Source: Mactra quadrangularis | Lineage: Eukaryota; Mollusca; Bivalvia; Venerida; Mactridae | Direction: 5' to 3' | DNA length: 64,000 nt | Assembly: GCA_025267735.1 (NCBI GenBank) | Contig: CM046299.1 | Span: 15,026,232-15,090,231 of the forward strand | Shown: piece after piece, positions 23,101 through 32,795 of the stretch | How positions within the stretch are numbered: position 1 is the first letter of the stretch | Layout: each line of letters starts with the position of its first letter | Notes under the pieces: generated by a model | Database searches by the model: none | Seen by the model: the letters and a program-made list of their open reading frames with translations, nothing else | Told to the model about the DNA's origin: nothing | Translations under genes and position numbers: made by a program

Positions 23101-25885
23101 GGACTGTACTGTCGTCTGCTTGCATGGTTTTCATGCTTCTTAATTGATGCAAAATTGGTTTTGCTGTGCATGTGCAGAAAAGCGGAAATGCGCGCATGTT
23201 TATCATGCAAAAATTGCACGTTGTCAGTTTTAGTGAAAATCGTTGTTAGTTTGTTGATATGCACAACAAAAAATCAACAAATTGTTTGAATGTCGCTCCA
23301 AGACCAAGAAATAGCCATAATATTTGCCAGACGGCGCATTACCTGCAGAATAAGACTTCTTATTGCTTACATTCTGTTCAATCAAAACAATAAGAAAATG
23401 TTCCCATACCCATGCGCGACAAAAAATGGTTTTGCATTGATGAAGTAGCATGAAAACCATGAAAGGTAAGTTCAGTATGGTCCAAAACACATTTCCATCA
23501 TCGATCAGACTTTAAAGTAGAAAAATAAGACTTCTCACGATACTGAAATGGGAGTACTTAGAAGTTTTGTTAAGTATAATAACCAAAAATCTTGATTTTA
23601 ATAAGAATTTCTTCAGCCATTTGTAATCTCCTTTTCTATACATTTATGATGTCTAGATGTAAGTAATGGAAAGCATTTACTTTTTGTCCTCAATTAGTGT
23701 TAATAATATCATAAATATATAAAATGTATTACTATAAATGTTATACAATCAAGTATATCAAAAATATAAAATGTATGTCGGATAAAATAAACTTACAGGG
23801 TCTGTTTGTGTAGCTCTGGAGACAAGATTTGTCTGTGAAAGATCAGAATCAGAAACTTGTATTAGATCACATTGATTTTCAGTTGAGTTTACTGCAGCAG
23901 TGGAACTCACATTAACTCCACCATTTTGAATCATGAAGTGTATTTCCTACAAAATCAAGAAAACTTATTTCTAAGCAAATTGCACATCAAATTTGAATTC
24001 AGAATAAACAACATGTCTCAGTAACATGTTTACATTATAGACTGAGTTAAAAATGTCATCATACTAATTTTCTTGAAATAATTATTTGCCACAAAGACAA
24101 TGAGACATATAGTTTAAACAGAATTCAACTGTACACTTACATGTTTACTCATCCAGGTCGATAGTGCAATTGGTAACATGCCGGGATTCAGAATCTCGTG
24201 TCCCAAGGGGGTACAGGTTTGAATCCCACCTGGGAAGGTTATACCCTCCATGAAAATTGGACAATTGTATCACTTCTCCTCCATATGGAAAAGTTTCTGG
24301 CCTTGTGGAAAGGGAGGTGAGCACTGGTTATAAACAAAGGCCAGGAAAGCAAGGTTTGGTGCCCTGGACGCAGTGAAATGACCTAAAATGTGTTGATATG
24401 ACTTTAAATCCAATAAATAAAACATGTTTACATGGTATTCAAGTAAAGATGATACGCATAATCTTACTTTACTTCCTCACAAAATTTCAGAACAAAACAA
24501 AGTTATGCATGTTAAGTGCTATTGTACAATAAGCATTATGAGAATCTTTCAAATGAAGATTATACCTGCATTCGTTTTCTTTTTTCATAAGCTCCATAAT
24601 AGTTTCTCTTCCTCTTAGCAGCTCCCAAATCGGCAGGACAAAGAGGTTTCTGATTTTCCTTATAGTTGTCTGAATCGGGAAACACAGATGGAACAGCAGT
24701 ATCTTTCAACTGAAGTTTTAACTGAACTCCAAGGCTCTCCATAACCTAAAATTTAAGAAGATGGGTATGTCATAATATTAAACATAACATTAGATAGAGT
24801 GAATGTTATCAACAATAAATTGTTATGTCAAGAAATGGTAATGGAATCCAGATCAGGACCTTCTACTTTTCATAATTAAGGTGCACTCATCACTCGCACA
24901 CAACAAAATCATTAAACAATTGACAAGGTCATTAAGACTTAGTGTAAGTCTAGGTGCATTTGAAGTGTCACACAATATAAATTCATGGTAACCGCTTTCT
25001 GATAAATGGCAATCATTTAAACAACTGTCAAAAAACATGTGAGAAGGTAGGCAGTTGCTAACATAAGAAGTCCTGTAAACAAGACTCTTTACAAATGGAT
25101 CTATTTCTGACTAAAAGAATTAACTGATTGAAGGTCCAGACTTCAGTCACCACGAAACACAGCAAACCGACCGACCACTCCTGTAAAGTGTAGAAGGTCT
25201 CCGTCTAGGTATGCAGGTTTACAGGACCAACTGTCCAGCTAAGAACTTGATCTCTGTCAGACAGTTGTCACTAAATGTTTTCGGTCATATTAAACTTAGT
25301 TTGAACCTGTATATTCATCACTTTACAGCACCTACTATCCAGTTAAAAAAAATTAAATGGTAGACTGTCACGTTTCATCCTGGCGACTGATCCAGACTAA
25401 TTTCTGATTGCAATTGAGGACTGACCAACTCAAAGTGGAGCTGTCATGATAAGCATCAAAATTGATTCACATAATTAAACTTTATTTTACACTTTCAGCT
25501 TAGATTACAAACGAAATTACGTAATTGTTATAAATATGACGGAAGTACCTAGATCGAAAACATTACCCCACCCACTTCGATAAACGGATTTTAAAACGAT
25601 ATCACTTGGTTTTAATCGAGTATTTACCAATATTAGACGCGATGTAACACATAAAAACAAACTTACAGAAGGAGGATGCTTATAATCTTCATCAACAAAG
25701 TGTCTTTTACACAGACGAGACGTCTTTGATGGTACAAAAGGAACAATTTTTCCCCCAATATTTCTCAAGGATCCGACAGCGTCGATCCATTTCTTACGCC
25801 TAATATCGTCCTTTGGAAACAAGAAAAAGCCTTTGTTTCCGTTCTCACTTCTTTCATGGCATCCAAATGCCACACAATGTACCAT
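17196..25885 (-). CDS. Kolobok-type THAP-DDE transposase, 750 aa, 10 exons
   Basis: Exons: 25885-25667, 24745-24566, 23946-23797, 22555-22317, 21757-21226, 20482-20296, 19885-19646, 19026-18855, 18414-18266 and 17380-17196. Lengths sum to 2253 nt, every junction is AG/GT and in phase, and the stop is TGA. Residues 1-95 are a THAP DNA-binding finger (C4, C9, W33, C59, H62, then AVPSVF). Residues about 184-262 are strongly acidic. A CxxC...CxC cluster lies in the following region (ICNVCGNV, LCECG). The catalytic part shows GGDARCCTPGHTAKYG with D408, TTDRHVQVRKYM with D475, INHWFDGWHLAK, and SKLEAQH with E616, which I propose as the DDE triad. Families of this kind perform cut-and-paste transposition into TTAA. 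The start is the ATG at the THAP consensus; an upstream in-frame ATG at 25939 would add 18 hydrophobic residues and is less likely. All motifs expected for activity appear present. Confidence 0.88.
18440..18590 (-). mobile_element. SINE family 1, 3' part only
   Basis: The sequence matches the tail half of the SINE at 14915-15408 (AATTTAGGTCATTTAATGG-like and GCACCTAACCTAGCTTTCCT blocks). The head is missing. It is in intron 8 of the transposase gene. Confidence 0.6.
19205..19400 (+). mobile_element. tRNA-derived SINE, diverged
   Basis: The head CCTGCTAGCTCAGTCTGTA resembles box A of SINE family 2, and GGTTCGATTCTCAGAAGGG resembles box B. A related body follows with GCAGTGGTTAGTAACTGAC. It lies in intron 7 of the transposase gene. 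Confidence 0.6.
20530..20828. mobile_element. Possible hAT-like MITE
   Basis: The stretch starts GGGCTTGAATTTTAGC and ends with AAATTCCAGCCC, an imperfect inverted pair. The flanks GATACT and GATAATAC could be a decayed 8-bp target duplication. There is no coding capacity. It is in intron 5 of the transposase gene. The call rests on short end similarity only. Confidence 0.35.
23018..23568. mobile_element. Diverged long foldback element in transposase intron
   Basis: The outer parts are inverted copies: TTCTAAGTACACCCATTTCA at the left pairs with TGAAATGGGAGTACTTAGAA at the right, and GCATGGTTTTCATGCTTCTT pairs with AAGTAGCATGAAAACCATG further in. The arms are roughly 200 bp with many mismatches, so the element is older than the nesting event. 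It has no coding capacity that I believe. Confidence 0.6.
24150..24425 (+). mobile_element. tRNA-derived SINE, family 1, in transposase intron 2
   Basis: The head has GATAGTGCAATTGGTAACATG (box A-like) and GGTTTGAATCCCACC (box B-like), followed by the family body and the tail AATGACCTAAAATGTGTTGA and AATAAATAAAAC. The same insertion is present in reverse at 26256-26531, so it was already in the transposon before the nesting event. Confidence 0.8.
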
Positions 25886-26165
25886 TTCGATCAGAAATGA
25901 ATTTAATATGAAGAGCAAAGCGAAAATAAAATGCAACAATCGATAGGAATTCTCTGTTTACAATTTAGACACGTGACCTCGCGAGGATAAATCTACGTCA
26001 TCAGTCCGGAAATAGCCGAGTGCGCGACGGAAATTGCCGAACGTAAAAAAACGCGATTTAAAGCACTAAAACATAATTTTAATAAACTTTTAAGTATTCC
26101 ATCGTCATATTTGCATTATTTTACGTAAATAATGATTTTCTTATACTATTGGAGGCAGAAGATCT
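24516..26165 (-). repeat. Transposase end of inner Kolobok copy (inverted copy of 11517-13166)
   Basis: 1650 bp mirror the outer copy without length change. The segment carries intron 2 start, exons 2 and 1, the promoter region and the right terminus. The TTAA at 24512-24515 inside it marks the position at which the outer copy was hit. Confidence 0.88.
25886..26165 (-). promoter_or_regulatory. Right terminal region and promoter of the transposase gene
   Basis: 280 bp lie between the right terminus and the transposase ATG. They share with the left end the terminal 16 bp, a TTCCG.CGCAC block, TGACGTAGA(T/C)TTATCCT and ATTCCTATCG in order. The transposase side also has a CACGTG (E-box) in GGTCACGTGTC. 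These are candidate elements and have not been tested. Confidence 0.6.
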
Positions 26166-26169
26166 TTAA
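26166..26169. repeat. TTAA target-site duplication, right side of inner element
   Basis: TTAA follows the right terminus AGATCT. The sequence after it (CATGCATAACTTTG) is the reverse complement of the sequence just left of 24512, as expected if the target was intron 2 of an oppositely oriented copy. Confidence 0.88.
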
Positions 26170-26658
26170 CATGCATAACTTTGTTTTGTTCTGAAATTTT
26201 GTGAGGAAGTAAAGTAAGATTATGCGTATCATCTTTACTTGAATACCATGTAAACATGTTTTATTTATTGGATTTAAAGTCATATCAACACATTTTAGGT
26301 CATTTCACTGCGTCCAGGGCACCAAACCTTGCTTTCCTGGCCTTTGTTTATAACCAGTGCTCACCTCCCTTTCCACAAGGCCAGAAACTTTTCCATATGG
26401 AGGAGAAGTGATACAATTGTCCAATTTTCATGGAGGGTATAACCTTCCCAGGTGGGATTCAAACCTGTACCCCCTTGGGACACGAGATTCTGAATCCCGG
26501 CATGTTACCAATTGCACTATCGACCTGGATGAGTAAACATGTAAGTGTACAGTTGAATTCTGTTTAAACTATATGTCTCATTGTCTTTGTGGCAAATAAT
26601 TATTTCAAGAAAATTAGTATGATGACATTTTTAACTCAGTCTATAATGTAAACATGTT
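26170..26658 (+). mobile_element. Continuation of the outer Kolobok copy (intron 2), cut by the gap
   Basis: 489 bp are the reverse complement of 24023-24511 (positions sum to 50681). They include the family 1 SINE in reverse orientation (26256-26531). The copy would be expected to continue for about 10.85 kb with transposase exons 3-10 and the P2X7-like gene, but the sequence stops at the Ns. Confidence 0.85.
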
Positions 26659-26758
26659 NNNNNNNNNNNNNNNNNNNNNNNNNNNNNNNNNNNNNNNNNN
26701 NNNNNNNNNNNNNNNNNNNNNNNNNNNNNNNNNNNNNNNNNNNNNNNNNNNNNNNNNN
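26659..26758. other. Scaffold gap, 100 Ns
   Basis: Exactly 100 Ns, a conventional placeholder for a gap of unknown size. It separates the outer transposon copy from the satellite, and sequence resumes inside a satellite palindrome (CCCGGGATGACAATG). Confidence 0.97.
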
Positions 26759-27538
26759 CCCGGGATGACAATGTCATTGTCTCCCGGGGCATTTCCAGGC
26801 CAAAAGTGGGGATTTCATAGGCTTTATATTTTTTTGGCTTAAAACTGTACTTGTTGGACAGGTCCGCGTATGCAGAAAATGTCAGTTTTTTTTAGCGAAA
26901 AAACTTAGCGTCACGAAACCGCCCCAAGGATGATGGGGTCTGTTCTGGGGTTGGAGTCGGTCAAGGTAACGCGCTTAACCAGGGTCCTGAAGCGGCGCGG
27001 ATAGCGGGGGCCTCGATTATGCGTTTCAGGGGTCCCAAATATGAAAATTCTGCACTATTGCCTTCAGAGCTGTCTGACCACCTTAAAACAGGTTTTTGGG
27101 GCTTAGATCCACCTAAGATGCTGAGGAAACTTACATTCGGACCCGCTGAGGCCATTTTAGGCCAAAACTGAAGAAAAAAATTTTTTGTGAAATTTTGAAC
27201 TTTTCGACAGGTCCGCGTATGCAGAAAATTCAAGAAACTGAAATTTTGGTGCGGAGGATTCAGAGTCGCCAAACAGGCCGGTTTGTGGGTGGGGTTGGTC
27301 CGTGAAGTCAAATCGGTCAAGGAAACGCGCCTAACGGGGGTTCGCAAATGAAACAGGAAGGCGTGAGGCCAGGTAATGTTTCTCAATGGTTTCCTACTGC
27401 AATTAACAGGGATACTCAGTTCTATTCATCTCAGAGGTGTGAAAGCCCAGCCACACAGGCGTTTGCGCGCTAAACCGTGGGAGATGGGTCAGAACCGCCT
27501 ATGAAATCCCCACTTTTGGCCTGGAAATGCCCCGGGAT
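26759..27538. repeat. Short satellite unit with A1/A2 hybrid monomer (about 772 bp)
   Basis: The unit has only one A-type monomer, which begins with A1 variants (GTAACGCGCTTAACC) and ends with A2 variants (CTTACATTCGG, GCCATTTTAGG). This is the product expected from unequal crossover between A1 and A2. It also lacks one base in GAAACTGAAATTTT. Confidence 0.8.
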
Positions 27539-27631
27539 GACAATGTCATTGTCTCCCGGGGCATTTCCAGGCCAAAAGTGGGGATTTCATAGGCTTTATA
27601 TTTTTTTGGCTTAAAACTGTACTTGTTGGAC

Positions 27632-28752
27632 AGGTCCGCGTATGCAGAAAATGTCAGTTTTTTTTAGCGAAAAAACTTAGCGTCACGAAACCGCCCCAAG
27701 GATGATGGGGTCTGTTCTGGGGTTGGAGTCGGTCAAGGTAACACGCTTAACCAGGGTCCTGAAGCGGCGCGGATAGCGGGGGCCTCGATTATGCGTTTCA
27801 GGGGTCCCAAATATGAAAATTCTGCACTATTGCCTTCAGAGCTGTCTGACCACCTTAAAACAGGTTTTTGGGGCTTAGATCCACCTAAGATGCTGAGGAA
27901 ACCCACATTCGGACCCGCTGAGGCCTTTTTAGGCCAAAACTGGAGAAAAAATTTTTTCGTGAAATTTTGAACTTTTCGATAGGTCCGCGTATGCAGAAAA
28001 CGTCAGTTTTTTGTGCGAAAAAACTTAGCGTCACGAAACCGCCCCAAGGATGATGGGGTCTGTTCGGGGGTTGGAGTCGGTCAAGGTAAAGTGCGTAACC
28101 AGGGTCCTGAAGCGGCGCGGATAGCGGGGGCCTCGATTATGCGTTTCAGGGGTCCCAAATATGAAAATTCTGCACTATTGCCTTCAGAGCTGTCTGACCA
28201 CCTTAAAACAGGTTTTTGGGGCTTAGATCCACCTAAGATGCTGAGGAAACTTACATTCGGACCCGCTGAGGCCATTTTAGGCCAAAACTGAAGAAAAAAA
28301 TTTTTTGTGAAATTTTGAACTTTTCGACAGGTCCGCGTATGCAGAAAATTCAAGAAACTGCAAATTTTGGTGCGGAGGATTCAGAGTCGCCAAACAGGCC
28401 GCTTTGTGGGTGGGGTTGGTCCGTGAAGTCAAATCGGTCAAGGAAACGCGCCTAACGGGGGTTCGCAAATGAAACAGGAAGGCGTGAGGCCAGGTAATGT
28501 TTCTCAATGGTTTCCTACTGCAATTAACAGGGATACTCAGTTCTATTCATCTCAGAGGTGTGAAAGCCCAGCCACACAGGCGTTTGCGCGCTAAACCGTG
28601 GGAGATGGGTCAGAACCGCCTATGAAATCCCCACTTTTGGCCTGGAAATGCCCCGGGATGACAATGTCATTGTCTCCCGGGGCATTTCCAGGCCAAAAGT
28701 GGGGATTTCATAGGCTTTATATTTTTTTGGCTTAAAACTGTACTTGTTGGAC
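27632..28752. repeat. Representative complete higher-order unit (A1, A2, C)
   Basis: Monomer A1 is 27632-27980, A2 is 27981-28328 and C is 28329-28752. C retains AGGTCCGCGTATGCAGAAAA, GTCAA(A)TCGGTCAAGG and AACGCGCCTAAC in positions corresponding to A1 and A2, so it derives from the same ancestor. It has its own downstream part (AACAGGGATACTCAGTTC and others) and the palindrome. Confidence 0.88.
28618..28716. repeat. Representative 98-bp palindrome within the satellite unit
   Basis: From GCCTATGAAATCCCC to GGGGATTTCATAGGC the sequence is self-complementary over 41 bp on each side, with a central GACAATGTCATTGTC that is itself an odd palindrome. One unpaired T sits on the left. The arms contain CCCCGGG and TTGGCCTGG. 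It should form a very stable hairpin or cruciform. One copy occurs per unit across the array. Confidence 0.9.
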
Positions 28753-29780
28753 AGGTCCGCGTATGCAGAAAATGTCAGTTTTTTTTAGCGAAAAAACTTA
28801 GCGTCACGAAACCGCCCCAAGGATGATGGGGTCTGTTCTGGGGTTGGAGTCGGTCAAGGTAACGCGCTTAACCAGGGTCCTGAAGCGGCGCGGATAGCGG
28901 GGGCCTCGATTATGCGTTTCAGGGGTCCCAAATATGAAAATTCTGCACTATTGCCTTCAGAGCTGTCTGACCACCTTAAAACAGGTTTTTGGGGCTTAGA
29001 TCCACCTAAGATGCTGAGGAAACCCACATTCGGACCCGCTGAGGCCTTTTTAGGCCAAAACTGGAGAAAAAATTTTTTCGTGAAATTTTGAACTTTTCGA
29101 TAGGTCTGCGTATGCAGAAAACGTCAGTTTTTTGTGCGAAAAAACTTAGCGTCACGAAACCGCCCCAAGGATGATGGGGTCTGTTCGGGGGTTGGAGTCG
29201 GTCAAGGTAAAGTGCGTAACCAGGGTCCTGAAGCGGCGCGGATAGCGGGGGCCTCGATTATGCGTTTCAGGGGTCCCAAATATGAAAATTCTGCACTATT
29301 GCCTTCAGAGCTGTCTGACCACCTTAAAACAGGTTTTTGGGGCTTAGATCCACCTAAGATGCTGAGGAAACTTACATTCGGACCCGCTGAGGCCATTTTA
29401 GGCCAAAACTGAAGAAAAAAATTTTTTGTGAAATTTTGAACTTTTCGACAGGTCCGCGTATGCAGAAAATTCAAGAAACTGCAAATTTTGGTGCGGAGGA
29501 TTCAGAGTCGCCAAACAGGCCGCTTTGTGGGTGGGGTTGGTCCGTGAAGTCAAATCGGTCAAGGAAACGCGCCTAACGGGGGTTCGCAAATGAAACAGGA
29601 AGGCGTGAGGCCAGGTAATGTTTCTCAATGGTTTCCTACTGCAATTAACAGGGATACTCAGTTCTATTCATCTCAGAGGTGTGAAAGCCCAGCCACACAG
29701 GCGTTTGCGCGCTAAACCGTGGGAGATGGGTCAGAACCGCCTATGAAATCCCCACTTTTGGCCTGGAAATGCCCCGGGAT

Positions 29781-30553
29781 GACAATGTCATTGTCTCCCG
29801 GGGCATTTCCAGGCCAAAAGTGGGGATTTCATAGGCTTTATATTTTTTTGGCTTAAAACTGTACTTGTTGGACAGGTCCGCGTATGCAGAAAATGTCAGT
29901 TTTTTTTAGCGAAAAAACTTAGCGTCACGAAACCGCCCCAAGGATGATGGGGTCTGTTCTGGGGTTGGAGTCGGTCAAGGTAACGCGCTTAACCAGGGTC
30001 CTGAAGCGGCGCGGATAGCGGGGGCCTCGATTATGCGTTTCAGGGGTCCCAAATATGAAAATTCTGCACTATTGCCTTCAGAGCTGTCTGACCACCTTAA
30101 AACAGGTTTTTGGGGCTTAGATCCACCTAAGATGCTGAGGAAACTTACATTCGGACCCGCTGAGGCCATTTTAGGCCAAAACTGAAGAAAAAAATTTTTT
30201 GTGAAATTTTGAACTTTTCGACAGGTCCGCGTATGCAGAAAATTCAAGAAACTGCAAATTTTGGTGCGGAGGATTCAGAGTCGCCAAACAGGCCGGTTTG
30301 TGGGTGGGGTTGGTCCGTGAAGTCAAATCGGTCAAGGAAACGCGCCTAACGGGGGTTCGCAAATGAAACAGGAAGGCGTGAGGCCAGGTAATGTTTCTCA
30401 ATGGTTTCCTACTGCAATTAACAGGGATACTCAGTTCTATTCATCTCAGAGGTGTGAAAGCCCAGCCACACAGGCGTTTGCGCGCTAAACCGTGGGAGAT
30501 GGGTCAGAACCGCCTATGAAATCCCCACTTTTGGCCTGGAAATGCCCCGGGAT
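29781..30553. repeat. Second short unit with A1/A2 hybrid monomer (773 bp)
   Basis: This unit has the same structure as the first array unit: a single A monomer that starts as A1 and ends as A2, followed by a full C monomer. It is 348 bp shorter than normal. Confidence 0.85.
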
Positions 30554-32795
30554 GACAATGTCATTGTCTCCCGGGGCATTTCCAGGCCAAAAGTGGGGAT
30601 TTCATAGGCTTTATATTTTTTTGGCTTAAAACTGTACTTGTTGGACAGGTCCGCGTATGCAGAAAATGTCATTTTTTTTTAGCGAAAAAACTTAGCGTCA
30701 CGAAACCGCCCCAAGGATGATGGGGTCTGTTCTGGGGTTGGAGTCGGTCAAGGTAACGCGCTTAACCAGGGTCCTGAAGCGGCGCGGATAGCGGGGGCCT
30801 CGATTATGCGTTTCAGGGGTCCCAAATATGAAAATTCTGCACTATTGCCTTCAGAGCTGTCTGACCACCTTAAAACAGGTTTTTGGGGCTTAGATCCACC
30901 TAAGATGCTGAGGAAACCCACATTCGGACCCGCTGAGGCCTTTTTAGGCCAAAACTGGAGAAAAAAATTTTTCGTGAAATTTTGAACTTTTCGATAGGTC
31001 CGCGTATGCAGAAAACGTCAGTTTTTTGTGCGAAAAAACTTAGCGTCACGAAACCGCCCCAAGGATGATGGGGTCTGTTCGGGGGTTGGAGTCGGTCAAG
31101 GTAAAGTGCGTAACCAGGGTCCTGAAGCGGCGCGGATAGCGGGGGCCTCGATTATGCGTTTCAGGGGTCCCAAATATGAAAATTCTGCACTATTGCCTTC
31201 AGAGCTGTCTGACCACCTTAAAACAGGTTTTTGGGGCTTAGATCCACCTAAGATGCTGAGGAAACTTACATTCGGACCCGCTGAGGCCATTTTAGGCCAA
31301 AACTGAAGAAAAAAATTTTTTGTGAAATTTTGAACTTTTCGACAGGTCCGCGTATGCAGAAAATTCAAGAAACTGCAAATTTTGGTGCGGAGGATTCAGA
31401 GTCGCCAAACAGGCCGGTTTGTGGGTGGGGTTGGTCCGTGAAGTCAAATCGGTCAAGGAAACGCGCCTAACGGGGGTTCGCAAATGAAACAGGAAGGCGT
31501 GAGGCCAGGTAATGTTTCTCAATGGTTTCCTACTGCAATTAACAGGGATACTCAGTTCTATTCATCTCAGAGGTGTGAAAGCCCAGCCACACAGGCGTTT
31601 GCGCGCTAAACCGTGGGAGATGGGTCAGAACCGCCTATGAAATCCCCACTTTTGGCCTGGAAATGCCCCGGGATGACAATGTCATTGTCTCCCGGGGCAT
31701 TTCCAGGCCAAAAGTGGGGATTTCATAGGCTTTATATTTTTTTGGCTTAAAACTGTACTTGTTGGACAGGTCCGCGTATGCAGAAAATGTCAGTTTTTTT
31801 TAGCGAAAAAACTTAGCGTCACGAAACCGCCCCAAGGATGATGGGGTCTGTTCTGGGGTTGGAGTCGGTCAAGGTAACGCGCTTAACCAGGGTCCTGAAG
31901 CGGCGCGGATAGCGGGGGCCTCGATTATGCGTTTCAGGGGTCCCAAATATGAAAATTCTGCACTATTGCCTTCAGAGCTGTCTGACCACCTTAAAACAGG
32001 TTTTTGGGGCTTAGATCCACCTAAGATGCTGAGGAAACCCACATTCGGACCCGCTGAGGCCTTTTTAGGCCAAAACTGGAGAAAAAATTTTTTCGTGAAA
32101 TTTTGAACTTTTCGATAGGTCCGCGTATGCAGAAAACGTCAGTTTTTTGTGCGAAAAAACTTAGCGTCACGAAACCGCCCCAAGGATGATGGGGTCTGTT
32201 CGGGGGTTGGAGTCGGTCAAGGTAAAGTGCGTAACCAGGGTCCTGAAGCGGCGCGGATAGCGGGGGCCTCGATTATGCGTTTCAGGGGTCCCAAATATGA
32301 AAATTCTGCACTATTGCCTTCAGAGCTGTCTGACCACCTTAAAACAGGTTTTTGGGGCTTAGATCCACCTAAGATGCTGAGGAAACTTACATTCGGACCC
32401 GCTGAGGCCATTTTAGGCCAAAACTGAAGAAAAAAATTTTTTGTGAAATTTTGAACTTTTCGACAGGTCCGCGTATGCAGAAAATTCAAGAAACTGCAAA
32501 TTTTGGTGCGGAGGATTCAGAGTCGCCAAACAGGCCGGTTTGTGGGTGGGGTTGGTCCGTGAAGTCAAATCGGTCAAGGAAACGCGCCTAACGGGGGTTC
32601 GCAAATGAAACAGGAAGGCGTGAGGCCAGGTAATGTTTCTCAATGGTTTCCTACTGCAATTAACAGGGATACTCAGTTCTATTCATCTCAGAGGTGTGAA
32701 AGCCCAGCCACACAGGCGTTTGCGCGCTAAACCGTGGGAGATGGGTCAGAACCGCCTATGAAATCCCCACTTTTGGCCTGGAAATGCCCCGGGAT

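Larger units (their letters stand above)
13171..26165. mobile_element. Complete two-gene Kolobok-type DNA transposon, 12,995 bp
   Basis: The element begins AGATCTTCTGCCTCCA and ends with its reverse complement, giving a 16-bp perfect terminal inverted repeat, and it is flanked by TTAA on both sides. It carries a P2X7-like gene reading inward from the left end and a THAP-DDE transposase gene reading inward from the right end. Kolobok elements are known for TTAA duplications and THAP-containing DDE transposases, and the termini, target and protein all fit. PiggyBac also uses TTAA, but it has CC-type ends and a different transposase. The length is large for the superfamily because the transposase gene has nine introns, several holding SINEs. 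No frameshift or stop was found in either gene. Confidence 0.88.

Noticed and set aside
11513..26169. PiggyBac element, based on TTAA flanks
   Set aside because: The termini are AGATCT rather than CC-type and the protein has a THAP finger and TDRH / HWFDGWH motifs, which fit Kolobok.
24023..26658. Long inverted repeat 24023-24511 / 26170-26658 as a palindromic assembly artefact or separate foldback element
   Set aside because: Nested insertion into the TTAA of intron 2 of an opposite copy explains both arms and the boundaries without any extra event.
28618..28716. Satellite palindrome as a transposon terminal inverted repeat or terminator
   Set aside because: It is one central palindrome per tandem unit, not a pair of ends enclosing sequence, and there is no target duplication or coding content.
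27632..28752. CENP-B box in the satellite
   Set aside because: The TTCG-containing segments (TTCGGACCCG, TTCGATAGGTCCG) do not meet the core TTCG....A..CGGG pattern.
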